Below are positions 23,295 to 36,142 of a DNA stretch of 64,000 nt, piece by piece. The DNA is taken from contig NC_061472.1 in the NCBI RefSeq assembly GCF_022581195.2, positions 1,550,001-1,614,000 on the forward strand, given 5' to 3'. Position numbers and translations under genes: made by a program. This DNA comes from Helicoverpa zea. Its lineage: Eukaryota > Arthropoda > Insecta > Lepidoptera > Noctuidae. The notes beneath the pieces were generated by a model that did no database searches, was not told where the DNA came from, and saw only the letters and a list, made by a program, of their open reading frames with translations. The first letter of the stretch is position 1. Every line of letters begins with the position of its first letter.

Positions 23295-26200
23295 TCATTG
23301 AGTGGCTTCAGCGGTATGATAATGTGAAGGATGGTAACGCCAAACCTGGGGAGGGGAGTATTCGACGGGGACCTCTTGCGCCGCCCCGCCGGCACCCCAC
23401 ATGAGCACCGTCTGCCGAGGCATCTCCGAGGCTTGCGGCTGCTGCATCCGTTCCTGCTCCGAGTTACTCGACCCAGCAGGACTCGGCCCGGGCACTACGG
23501 ACGGTGACCTCCTCTCCTGTCCCGTCACAGGACTCATGTACCTCCCACTACTGTCCACGTACGTATACTCTCTCGAAGGCGGCCGATGGTATGTAGGAGC
23601 CACTTCGTATCCAGGCGGAGGGGCCGGTTCGAGGAAGCCATTCGGCGCGTAAGGAGTGTAATGATAAGATAGAGGTTTATATTGGTGGAAGAGGTTGTCT
23701 GCTGTTAAGAATCTGTCGTCTAGAGGTGGCGGGGCGTAGTGTAAGGTTGGGGCTGGAGGATACTCTCCGTAAGGGGCAGTGTAGGCGCCATTTAAATTGG
23801 TGTATGCTGCCGCAACTGCGTCTGCTGCTAAATAGTCCACGGGAGGTGGCGCAGGAGTTGTGGGAACTCTTCGTTTATTCCTACAAGTTGATAGGAAGTC
23901 TCGGAGTTGTGTTTTGTATCTTCTGGCGGTTCGTGGAGGAGTTGTGACATTCGTTTCGCAGCCGGATAGCTGTTCAGTTTCCGAGAAGTAGAGGCTTGTG
24001 AGACCAGTGTCGAGGTAGCTCACTTTGAAGTCCATTGTTCTTTTACCCAGTAGGTCTCTACCTTCTTCTTCCCTGAAAATAAAGAAGACAAACAATTACA
24101 GATTTTCTATTTTATACCTTTGTGAATTTCAACATTTAATGTCTCAATGCTGGCACTTACATGAGCGGTCGATGCGTACTGATAACGAAGTCAGGTTTAG
24201 AATTCTTGTAGACTAGTCTGGAAGAGGTCTGCAGCCACTGCCACTGACCATCCTTTGTTTGGAAGCGATAAGCGATCATTCCGGAAGCACCTGTTTTTAA
24301 TACTGAAACAAACAAAACAAACATCATCATTGTGACTAATGCAAGAAAGACAATTGACAATAAGAGAGTAACTATTTTGTCAAATTACTTACATTCTTGA
24401 TGAGCGCTAGCGACGTAAGCCAGATCATCATAATGTACTAGATCATAGCCACCCATATTCGCCAGCTCAGCATCTGTGTAACCTAGCAACATTTTACCCC
24501 TGGAACAAAAAATACATTTTATCAATACATACATCTTTTTTTTCATCAGCAACCTTATGTAAAAAACGTCGATTTACGAACTTCTATCTCTCTTTTGTGT
24601 GTATTTAATTAGGCCTAACAAACTGGTCTACTTAGATTTTAAGTAGAATTCAATATCAATTATTTCAGATAGATAGTTCAACAAAGAAAATTCAAACTCA
24701 TGATTGCATTAACCTTAGATCTATTGTTGTCTAAATATCCATTTTTTGTTATAACCTTGCGGTATTCCCATTAATTAACAGAACCATTGTTCAGACACCA
24801 TTCGAGTGTCAATTAACAATTTAATATGGTCCATATAAAATACTTCCGATCATTGATGATCGTTTATTGTTACCGTTTTTGCTAAATGTATCGTTTCTGA
24901 ATATCGAGGCATCTTTAGTGTTAAATGACATGTTATGTATGTCTAACGACTTATTGTGTGTATCACCTAATCCTTTTTTTCATGTTTCATGAGAATCTTG
25001 TTATTTAAAGAAACTAACTATGCTGACATTAATATTTTTAGGTTCAAAAATATTTAGCTTAAAATAATGGTAGTTGTAGAGACACAACTCAGTTACGAGT
25101 GCCTGCTATCACACTGTATCACGCTGTCTTGTCTTGTGACGTGGGACTGATGTTCTGATGATAACATAACCCCCTCAGTCATCAGATCCTCAGTATTGTC
25201 ACATGAAAACAAAGAAAAATCGTTGTATCTTTTGCCATCTATCAAAAAACTGAAAAATAACTTGGTTTTCCTTACCGTTGATCCATAGAGACTAGAGACA
25301 GGTCGAGCTTGTGTTTGCTCTTGAACATGACTTCCTTCTGAGGGATTTCCAGAAGGCTGGGAGGTCCGAAGGGCGCACATATTGCAAAGAGTGCTAATGG
25401 AGGTTCTTCTGTTTTCTTGTTCTGCCCGTGTAGCACTTTAATGCGACCTCGGATGTCAAGCCTCTGTGGAATTAAGAATTACGATCAGTCATGATATCGT
25501 TATATACATTTAATCGTTTTTTCATAATTGTGTAGCTGCCTAACTACTGATAGGCTTTGACTGAACTGAGATAAATTCAAAACAACTTCAACGGCCTATT
25601 TTTAGGTTTAAATCATTTATTCTCAAAAAGACACTGTCACTTACATGAGAATACAATTCAACACTTAGCATTACTATAGTTATATTATAAGTACCCATCA
25701 CCAGACAACAACAAAGATAAAATATTAATACATAATTACACGTGTAGTTTCAGATACTATTTCGCCTCCCAGTCCTTCCAATCACACACTGGACATCTAC
25801 TCATAGTAGTTCTCCAGTATGTGTTTGGACAGCTGGGATTTAAAACTGCGGAATGAATTTATATTTTTTATACGAGACGGTAAATTATTAAATAGCTGTG
25901 CTCCTTCATATGTGACGCTCTTTTTAGCATAATTAGTTCGTATTCTTGGTAAGACAAGTAGGCTAGGTCGACGGAGGCTGCGTTTAGATATTTGTGATTT
26001 TTTGACAAACGATATCTCAGTATGAATGGCTTTATCTATTATTTTCCTAATCAGAACGCAAGTGTTATATATATAAAGCTGTTTAATATTCATCAATTTG
26101 GTTTCTTTAAAAATGGTTCGAGTCGGTGTTAAGTAGGGATAACGAAAGAGTACCTTTATGATCCTATTTTGTATTCTTTGCAATTCCTGTAATTTCGTTT

Positions 26201-29200
26201 TGCCGGCACTTCCCCAGATTTCGATAAGATATAAGAGATGTGATTTTACAAGAGAATTATAAATTGTATAACGTATATTTTTGGGTATACAATGGGTAAT
26301 ATTATAGAGTGAGCCTATAAGAGAAGATAGTTTATTTTTAATATGATCAATCTGACTGTGCCATGTTAATTGACAGTCCATTCTAAGCCCAAGATATTTT
26401 TCACAAGATTTTTGTTCTATTTGGATGTCATTAATGGTTAGTGCATCATGTACGGGGACAACTTTATTTTTTGCTTTGAAAATTACGTAACAGGTTTTAG
26501 AAATGTTTATTGTGAGCAAATTATATTGAAACCATTCAAATAGGACGTTTAGATCTTCTTGAGCCTGTCTTATAATATCGTGAATATTGGCACCGAAATA
26601 AAATAAGCACGTATCGTCCGCGTATAGTGTAAGATGGCCATGTAGATTCAAGTCTGATATGCTATTTATATAGATCAAGAACAACAGAGGTCCAAGTATG
26701 GACCCTTGCGGAACTCCCTTTGTGATCGCTAAGGCACTACTTTCAAGGTTATCTATCCCAACTTTTTGGTATCTATTTGTTAGGTAAGACTGTAGCATTT
26801 TAAGTGCATTACCCTTGATACCGCAGTCGTTTTCCAGCTTATGTAGTATTTGACTCCATTCACAGCCCTTATGTTAATCAGCGTATCAGAATTTTCGGAT
26901 TCAAGCTACCTCTTAACACCCACTAGCTAAAATTATAATTAGTAATATTGAAGAATTCAACTTACCAAGAACCCAGAAGTATTGTCAAGTAAACATCTAA
27001 ATCTGACAGTGAAGCTCCTTTCTAAGAGATGGGCCCTGTCTGGCCGCAGAACATCTTGCAGCGTCAGGTTGCTGACTTCTGGAGGTAAGAAGGAGTTCCA
27101 CAGGATCTGACGCTGCAACTCCTCCCGGTCTTCTGAGTGGACGAGCTCGTAAACTGACTGGTGGACTATGTCCGACTGAAAAAGAAGGTAAATCATTGTA
27201 ATAGATTTATAAAAATATACTCAGAAAAGTTTACAGCCATTAAAACTAGTTTTTCTAGTATTTTTTTATTAATAGAATCAAAACTTCAAATCATTGTTTC
27301 AGCAACAATGTTGCGATAAAAATTAAATTTAAATACAATGCAATAACAATTAACCAAAACACAGAAAAAAACCTCTCAATTAGTTAATAGCTTCTATTAG
27401 TGGAACACTAATAAGATTCAATAAACCAAAAGATAACAAGATAATTAGTTCAAAAACACAAGCTTTACAATAGAAAAAAGAGCAAGTCACAATCAAATCG
27501 TAAATCAATGAACCACAGCGAGCCCTAGGAATCGATTTAAAGCTCAATCATTAAAGAATCATCTGTAACGAAGATGGACGTGTTAATTCCGGACCTTCGA
27601 CAAGCTAATGACTACCTTAACCATATACATATATGTTATAAAATTCTCTGCATCTCTTTCTTATTCATTTTGCCACGCATCACACAACAATAGGACCGTG
27701 TAAACAGTGTAGATAATACAATAGCATATGATACCAGTACAAAACTAATTGATAATCAATGGGGTTACCCAAGGCACGAACTTCGGCCCCTCTAAACATA
27801 TAAATGAATTTGTAAAATATGTATGGGGCTGGTATGAGTAACAACATATTGCGTTGGCATTAAACGTCAAAAGATGATTTGTTGGGTAATTGGTTTTGTT
27901 CTCATTGGGGTGGGGGGTTGCTAAGGTACGAATCCGTGTTTTGTTGATATTCCTTTGTTTTGGCATTTTTTCGGCGTACCATTGTATTGATGGATCGTAT
28001 CACTTTTTATATCAGTTTTGGAAAATATAGCCATAATTTGTCTCCGCTTTTAATGGGGGAGATAGAAAGTTTTGATTAACTGTGACTCAAGTTAGGGTCC
28101 TACTGTTTTTTGGTGGGACATTTTGATTAAATCACGATTGTTTTATAAGCTATAAAAATACAACTTTTTAATAATCCGAACGTCATGCTTTTTATGACTC
28201 ATATACTAAACAATAAAGTTTTTTATGAACATGATAACAATAGTAGTTTAGTGAATCTTGGAAACGAATGCTTCTCCAACCTTAAATCTATCATTAGTTT
28301 GATCTGCTAAGAATAAAACATTAAAGCTGAACCCTTAGCCCAAAACGCTATAAAAGAACCAAAAAACAGCACAAATGAAAAGTTTCAAATAAAAATGATC
28401 TCAGTATCAGTTGGGGCCATTTACCACGAAGCTCAGCCATTAGCGATCGATACTGCCAGCACCCACCTGGCGCAGATTGAAGTTAATGTTGCTATTCATT
28501 CACCCCTCGGTTCAGATGCATTTGTATTTAGAATTATTATAGTTTCGGTTTTGTTTTGGTTTGGAATTGTAGATTCATTTTTTTCTGGTTTAGTGTCTTT
28601 GTGGTATTGAGTTGCATTTGTTTTGATTCTACATTTCATGTTCCTACTTAATTACTTTTTAAAAGTTTCAGTTTAACTAAGAAATAACATCAGTACTGTT
28701 TATTTGTATCATTAGCTTAAAGTTAATGTAGATTAAGATATCAAATTGGGTTGTCCATGTATGTAAATAATAACTTCAGCTGCTTATCTTCTCTATCTAG
28801 AAATAGTATTGTATGTTCTATTAAGTGTAGGTACCACATAAACGGTATCTTACGAAAATACAAAAGAGTAAACAGAAATATAACAAAGCATACTTCTCAA
28901 GTTCACCGTTATTAACTTCTTAATTAACACCAAACCCTGTACCAACTTCAATTCTCCGACCTTTCTCTCCATTTTTACTTAAAATCGTATGCTAATAATC
29001 GGCTTTAATGTCCCCAATGTTATTTACTCTGGAAATCTTTACTACCCTCATTTAAGCTCGGTGTGGTTCGGCACGCGCCAGTCAGGAAGTGGCAAGTACC
29101 CGGACCGATTTAATGATTTATAAATCGATTTGTTTAATCGAGTCCCACCCTACGCACTGGCGTAGAGTAATTGGATAGACAGGGGAGTAGGTATAAACAG

Positions 29201-32200
29201 AATTGATGTAAGATTTTTTAGATGATTAGATGGGAATTTTGGGTTTGGGGATTTTAGTCATGTTTAATCTATTTGTTTAATATGTATTAGGTTTCATCTA
29301 TATTTTGACTTATGTGCAGAAATCTGGTAACATCTCCTCTTTTCTCAATTGTATCCTTCATGACTTTAAATCATCAATATTTATCATAACATACTAAGTG
29401 CTCTATCAAATGACAAAACAATATTCGTATAGTATCACGAAGTTCCTAAGTAGACGCAACTTTGGTAATACATTAGGCTCTTACTCAAACCCAATCACTC
29501 CACTCTACTCAATAATCTTTGGTCACTAAAGTAACTCAGGTAACCGAATTACTCGCTCGCTTTGAGCATAAACAAAACAAAGAGGAGAAAAGGGGGGTTT
29601 TGGACGTAAAATTTATACGCATACGATCACTGCCAACTGTAAGTTTTATAGCGGGGGTCGAAAGGGGGTCGAAAAGCGGGGTTTTTACATTCTAAAAGCA
29701 ATATTTCATCGGGGACTTTATTAGCCGTAATGCGGAGGGCATTTGTTAACGAGCAATTTTAATATGCGTCGCAGTTTTTTCGTTCAGGACAATCTTTTTG
29801 GTTTCCCTAAATATGTTAATTTTGTTGCGTTGAAGATATTGGTATATGGAAATGATTTATTTTTGTGTGAGGACGTACGGTGAGTTATTGCTTAAGGAAA
29901 ACCCCCAATGGGAAGCAACAACTTTTGGAATATTTTGTGAGTTGCGGTATTTTAATGTGAATATCTTTATGTAACCACATTATGTTTGTAGTCAATAAGC
30001 CGATCATCATTAAGTTTTAGCACTATATATGCCCCAATCAACCCACTTCAAGCTTAGATTGATAGATGCTAGAATTATATTTCGATAACCTATAAATACA
30101 TTGCAGAACCTAGGACTTTTAGCCAGATACATAAATGTGCTAAAAGATAGCCACAGAAAGCATATTATACTAAGATTCTGCTTAACATTTCTTTTTTCTT
30201 TCTACCTATTATGGAGAATTTCATATTTTTATCCTAAGCTGATAAAACTAACCACATTTTCTCTTATCAGGACCATTTTTTAAGGTCTCCCCCTTCCACC
30301 CTCTAAAGAGGAGGAACTAAATAAGGGCCCAAAAGGACTAAAACGTGAAAATATGTAAATACCCCTGAGATTACAAAGCCATTCGTTGAAAGTCCGATAA
30401 GAAGGCCTCTGATAACGCTAGGGCCGTACTAAGTTCACTTATCGTACTTCTAATTAATATTTTTATAGCACATTTTTATATTTTATGAATAATTAAATTT
30501 TGGTCCAAGCCTTATCTTATGTTCGCTAAGTGATTAATAAGGTTAATGCGGCCTTTCATAAGGAAAATAGGGTAATTTTTATGTGGAAATAATGTAATTA
30601 ATTAAAGTGAATTTGTGGGCAGAAAATGTCGTGTATTGGCGTCGGCTGTTTTGTTTGTAGGCTTTTGAGCATAATTATGGAATTAGGAACAAAAGTTCAT
30701 TTAGAATTTATAAAGAGTCACAAGAGTTTGTTATAATTAGACGTATAAATAGGACGTAAACGTCAATGTGTACAACGTTGCTGCCTAGATTTTTACCTTT
30801 CGAATAATACTATAACAAGAATGTCCTATAATACTTGCAAATTTTCCCTTTATGAAGCTTTATCCTAGGTAATTCGGAACATGTTCAAAGTGTAGAGCGG
30901 TTATTATTGCCTATGATACGTACGATACGTTTTTATTTACGAGAGATGAATGTATAATACGGATCTACGATTACGACGATTACGATTACGGATTACGGAT
31001 CTTACCTGATGGAAGCCTAAGTAACTTTCGATGCTGTGTGTAGCGAAGAACACCTCGCCTTCACACGTCAGGATCATCAGGAAACCGTTGAGTGCCTGGA
31101 AATTAACACAAAAGAATCAATTATATAACAAAAAATAATAAGCCAATATAATGTCACATAAAGTAGCATGTTAAAACAAACACTAAGAAGTACGTAGTTA
31201 AGTACGCAGTCGCCTATGTTTAAAAATACAGCAAACTTCTACTGAGCTAAAGTATTCTAGAATTAGGCTACATTTTGTAGGCTTAACTTAGGTTTCTTTC
31301 ATCATTAATCAATCATTTAGTAGCCAATCAAGCTTTTAAGTACTACTAAAATGGCTGTGATTATAATTTAGAGTACCAAAGCTTAGGAAGGGCTTTCCTT
31401 TACATTATCAAAGTCACATAGTTATTTTTTCCAAATAGTATCTGAAAAATTCCAAACTCCATCAAATACAAAAAATAATCCCCAAACCGATGCACGAATT
31501 TCAAACTAACAAAGAAAAAAAAAAATACAAAAGCAAAAACTTTTTCCGAAGTAAAATCAGCCGCGACGTGGGGACCGAAATTATTCCGTCGACAATAAAG
31601 ACTTCGCCAAGTTTTTCCCTCGGTTTCGTAGCTATTTCCTCAGCCAGACACATTGCTGAGTTACGAGCCAAGTTCTACGGAGAAATGTGGGAGCGTTCGC
31701 ATTGACGTACGATAATTCAAAATAACGGATCAAGTGGGCTGTATTATTCGATTTTTTTTTGCATGATATTTATTGTTATCCCCAGTTTCGAAATGAAAAC
31801 TTAATGATTAATTAAAAATAAAGGTCAGTTCATAGTTATTAAATTGTTAATCAAATACTTAATAGGTATTTTTCCAATTTTACTTCAATAGCATTCGATT
31901 TGGGCTCCAATATATTGGCTTAAACAATTGCTGACAGTATTAATAATTTATGCAGTATAGTTTATAAAACTGACATATAATGTCAGTCCAAAAAGGTAAT
32001 TAATATGCATTTTACTACATGATAACGAAACTTCTGTCTAGTCCTGACATATTTATTACGACGACAAAAAAATGCAGTCATTTCTCGTACCGTCTAACAA
32101 TGGAAACCCACAAAGACTAACTAGAGAACATAAAATAAGCACATAGTACTGATTATTTATTGCATCGATACTTCCTATTGATTTATTTTGTAACAGGCTA

Positions 32201-33412
32201 ACTATTCATAATTTATCACAGAGCCCTGACATCTCTATAGGTCTTGTTATACCGAGTTATGCAGAATTTTATAATGTAAAAATAGTCGGATATAATGTCG
32301 TGGGTATCGATAAAAAAGATTAACAGTTATGATAAAATTATATTATGTTATAAATCCTTGATAATATTATAAATAAATGCGAAAGTGATTCTGTCGATAT
32401 GTCTGTCATGATTTCACGTCTAAACTACAGAATCCATTAAAATAAAATAGTAGGTACACTGATTGTATAACAATGATTTATAAGATAGTCTTAACATAGC
32501 CAGAGGTCTATTTAAAACAATGTTTTTTTTTTAAATATAAATCCATTTTCCTAGAATTACTGAATGCCTTGAAAACTTAGGTTCCTAACGAAAAAAAACC
32601 TAGCATTCCACAATGGGTATTGTGGAATGCTAGGTTTTTTACCTTTTCTACCTATATCAGTAAAAAAATATAATATTTACCTTCATAAACAAATCAAACA
32701 AAGAATGACACAATTGGTAAGCAATTTTCTTTCATAAACAATATTGCATACCCGCCATAAATAGGGAAAGTTAATAAAATTGAAAAACTTCAGCTTTGCT
32801 CAAGGTTCTGTTGTTTTGTAACCTTGGATCTGAAGGTTATAGCTAATGCTGTAATGTTATGATTATAGTAAAATGGTTCCGAGAATATAGGGAAGTCAAT
32901 ATTTGTGTAATCTTTACTATGTATATTGTAAATGCGAAAGTAATTCTGTTTGTTTGTCAATGAGCTAGATTTTCTTTCTCCGCACTTCCCAACGGGATGT
33001 ATTTAAAAGTGGATTTAGTGTTAGGCCAAGCCCACTCTATGAAGGAACATTTAACAACATGGTGAATTTAAACTAAATTGGTAACAGTAAAAAAACAGCC
33101 TACTCTTAACGAACCCCTTTATTACTACCAAGGTTGTAAGAGAACCCAACGCTGGGTTAAGCTCTTAAAATGTCAAAATGAATTTGTGGGAAAATCACTC
33201 ACGCAGAAAGAAGAAAGAATGCACTATGAAAACGAGGCGTAGTATTTTGCCACTTTTGAGTAAATAATTTTCATCCACCTCTCATCAGTTTAACAATAAC
33301 ATTGTTAGGATAAATACCTGTAAGAACATTTCCCCATCAGGCATGGCGTGGTCATAAGGTGAGTGTTCTCTCCGGTGACCGTGGATGTCTTCTTTTTCTT
33401 TGTGCATGACCA
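23295..33412 (-). CDS. ss: Spineless (insect aryl hydrocarbon receptor), seven 3' exons
   Basis: Exons in order: 33412-33318, 31095-31006, 27175-26966, 25463-25276, 24499-24393, 24302-24161 and 24072-23295. All introns are GT-AG and all phases agree, giving 535 codons to the stop. The translation carries MPDGEMFLQ, then PAS-A (ALNGFLMILTCEGEVFF, SDIVHQSVYELVHSEDREEL, ERSFTVRFRCLLDNTSGF). The linker and PAS-B follow (LDIRGRIKVLHGQNKKTEEP, FKSKHKLDLSLVSMDQR, GYTDAELANMGGYDLVHYDD, GASGMIAYRF, QWLQTSSRLVYKNSKPDF), then DLLGKRTMDFKVSYLDTGL. The last part is a Pro/Tyr/Ser-rich tail expected to activate transcription. These are diagnostic of Spineless, a nuclear bHLH-PAS factor that pairs with Tango/ARNT and, in Drosophila, controls antenna, leg, bristle and eye identity. 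The N-terminal bHLH and DNA-contact region are not seen, so this is partial. A LINE lies in the intron 25464-26965. Confidence 0.93.
25605..26885 (-). mobile_element. 5'-truncated LINE inside a spineless intron
   Basis: The open frame 26798-25797 (333 aa, no interruption) holds reverse transcriptase motifs GVPQGSILGPLLFLIYINSI and YADDTCLF, the conserved KYLGLRMD block, the LLYLIEIWG thumb region and a C-terminal LFNNLPSRIKNINSFRSFK. The same frame extends upstream to about 26870 (HKLENDCGIKGNALK), so the endonuclease and early RT motifs are lost. The 3' end, ending GAGAATAAATGATTTAAACC on the - strand, lies near 25610. It is a Jockey/CR1-like element different from the LINE at 57-61 kb, inserted in the same orientation as ss. 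Confidence 0.85.
27176..31005 (-). other. Spineless intron
   Basis: This intron has no other gene that I can support. GC-richer, high-complexity patches occur near 29040-29165 and 29580-29790. They look less random than the surrounding AT-rich DNA and could be regulatory, but this is only an impression. Confidence 0.35.
30963..31000. repeat. Short ACGATT-type tandem repeat beside an ss exon
   Basis: Units of (T)ACGATTACG/GGATTACG repeat five or six times and end 5 bases from the splice donor of the exon 31095-31006. On the - strand it forms the first part of the intron. Confidence 0.6.
32593..32640. repeat. Perfect 22-bp hairpin in an ss intron
   Basis: AAAAAACCTAGCATTCCACA plus AT (32593-32614), a GGGT loop, then the exact reverse complement (32619-32640). 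The arms are identical and the loop is only 4 bases, too compact for a normal MITE. Confidence 0.8.
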
Positions 33413-35646
33413 CTGGAACAAAATAAACAATATTTAATATATAACAATAAAAATATCAGCTTAGATATCTCTATAGACAATTATAGAACTCGTTATGAAA
33501 TAGATGGTCACCATTGACGGACCAAACGCGCTAACAGTTGCTATTCGATCAATTGAAAGTCGCAATACCGTGTTTTAGTTATACCTTTCGAAAGATCTTT
33601 TATAGTTAAGTAAACCTTTATTTTACGGTCAGAAGTCGAATTCGCAAATAAATTCCGTTAATTAAAGTATAGGAATGTACTTATATAACAACAATACGTT
33701 TGTTCTATTTCACTGCATTCTTTTCTTTCATATAAGTCTGCCTACTGCAAACTGTAAAAAAGGCAACTGGCAAACATTAAATGTAGCAGTTTGTATCATT
33801 TCACTATCTTTACAAATAGTCCAGACATTAACGTTGGACATAAAAATATATACTCAAAGAAATATCAGTCACTAAATAAAATTAACTGTACGTATATAAA
33901 ATAAATATATATATAATTTTGTTTGTCCGTTACGATTTTATTCAACTTCAGATATTATCAATTCGAGTTAAAGCAGGTGCAGATGCGTCTCAACAAATGT
34001 GTTTATAACAAGTAATTAAAAAGATATAGTTATTATTTTTAATTACTAAACAAAATACTATGTGATATTTACAAAGTACAACAGTTGATATTAAGAATGC
34101 GCCGCAATTAACACTTAAAGGTGGCAGAGATGCAGATAAGAACTTAATTGTAATTATATAAAATTTTAATTATGATTATTTTAAGTGGCCTGATAAGAAA
34201 TAGAAATGAATAACAATTTCGAATTACATACGTATGTATACTGATTATAATTATAGCGTAGGTACCTATTAAAATAGTTAAAAAAAAAAACATAATATTT
34301 CAGGCTCAATAGTTTCGTGTATGAAATAATAAATTAGTAATACGTTTGTCTAAAATCAATTGCATTCAGCAAGTACAAAAAAATATATATATTAAAATTG
34401 GTACTTGCCCAAACTCTCAATTATCTTTATCAAATGTAATAACATTGGCGACAAGGGCAATATTTATTCGTTTTAATTTATTTTTTATGTAAATAAAAAT
34501 TTACTTTACGTTAAAATAACGAACACAACGTAAATAACAAATATCATATCAATATGAATTATTTTTAAAACCAATAAAAATGCATATATTTCCAAATAAC
34601 ATTTTCACTTACTTCAAAATATCACACTAATACCCCATCCTACTACTCCCGTACTACACTACATTATATTCAAATAAGCTACGAATATAATACACATACT
34701 TATCAATTTACAATATCAGTAAGTATAAACAGCTACACGTACCACTTGCGCCATCTAATGAGATGGGCGTGGCTTAAGCGACAAATCAGATCAAGTCAGT
34801 AACGGGGGATGCTGGGGTACCGAGGGATGGTTTGTTCAGTTTGTTAAGGGATGATAGACCTTATTAATGTAGCTACTGTTTTAATAATAATGTTGGTATG
34901 ATTATGTTGTTTTACTGGGTATATGATGTTTAGAATCAAGTTCATCGGCAATATTAACGTTAGTTTTCTTAATAAAGCTGTTTAGATATTATGAATTTTC
35001 AGGTTTAGGTTGAAAAGCTGTTGTTTTAACAAAAACAAACATTTGTTGTAGGTGAAGTTGAGTCTGATTTTATTTTTGAGATAAAAGGACGTTTAGGTGC
35101 ATTTCATAAAGTTCAAGCACCTACATTGAAATAAACCGTTCGGAAGGAGTACTAAAATTAATAGGTTTGGTTCTTCAACACTTTTGAGAAATCTTAAATT
35201 AAGAATCAATATTACTCATAAGAGACACCGCAATACAAACAAAACTTTGAGTACCATAACAACGACAGTTAAATTCAAAAGGTTAACCTGTTCTAATTAC
35301 AGTTAACATTTGATCGGTCAGTTAATAATACTGTAACAGATAGTTAGTGTGAACTTCAGTTACCTATCGCATATGACATGATAATAGATCTTATCATGAT
35401 GTAGAATCGTGTAATAAATTGATCATGATTCTATAATTATCGAAGAATTTTGATTATTCTTAGAAGATCGTTGATTATATACCTAGTTATAATTCTGAGC
35501 GGACTTCATGTCGGCTTGAAACTGACTTCTGAGCGAAGCTAGTCGTCTAATACACCTTGGAAACCTTCGCCATATGAGTAGATAAAAAGACAGAAGCAGA
35601 ATTACTTCTATTCTTTTTATATAAAAGAAAATCGTGTTAGACACAC
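33413..35646. other. Non-coding DNA upstream of the first recognised ss exon
   Basis: If the bHLH exons lie further upstream, this is ss intron. No exon with matching phase (one base carried into 33412) was recognised here. Confidence 0.35.
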
Positions 35647-35904
35647 TTTTTAACCGACTTCCCAAAAAGGAGAAGGTTAACAATTCGGATGATTGTACTT
35701 TTATTTATTTTTTATGTTTGGTCGCCCATATCTCGGTTCTTTACCTACCAATCGCTTTGAAAAAAAAATAACTCAAGAATAGCTGAACCGATCTCACTGA
35801 AAATTGGGAGAGAGATAGCTTAGGATCAAGAGGCAGGCATAAGACATTTTTTTTATCCCCAACCGGATTCGGGAAGTACCTAGTGCCTCGGGAAGCGGTT
35901 AAAA
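35647..35904. mobile_element. Lepidopteran repeat with short inverted ends
   Basis: It begins TTTTAACCGACTTCCCAAAA and ends CGGGAAGCGGTTAAAA, with reverse-complementary ends. The inside contains CGCCCATATCTCGGTTCTTT and GCTGAACCGATCTCACTG. I recall the leading phrase AACCGACTTCCCAAAAAGGA as very common in moth non-coding DNA. Confidence 0.55.
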
Positions 35905-36093
35905 TCATAGGTACATAATAACAGTAATATACTAAATAACACCAAAAACTAACAACAGCTAAAACATATTACAGCTAATATAAAATAAATAATAATTCTC
36001 AACACAATAGCGTTGTCACCGACCAACGGTACGATACATTTTATGACCAGCCCGGCCAATTACTGCGCCTGGGAGACACCATGTGGACGCTAG

Positions 36094-36142
36094 TGATATG
36101 ATAGTATCGATAAATTTATGTCGATAGATCATAGTTTATCGA
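36094..36142. promoter_or_regulatory. Cluster of CGATA motifs
   Basis: A TATCGATA palindrome and two further ATCGA(T/C)-type sites occur within about 40 bases. In Drosophila such motifs bind DREF/BEAF-32. Function here is inference only. Confidence 0.25.

Noticed and set aside
31490..31705. 71-codon frame in the ss intron
   Set aside because: Begins in a poly-A/Lys tract with no recognisable domain. More likely non-coding intron DNA.
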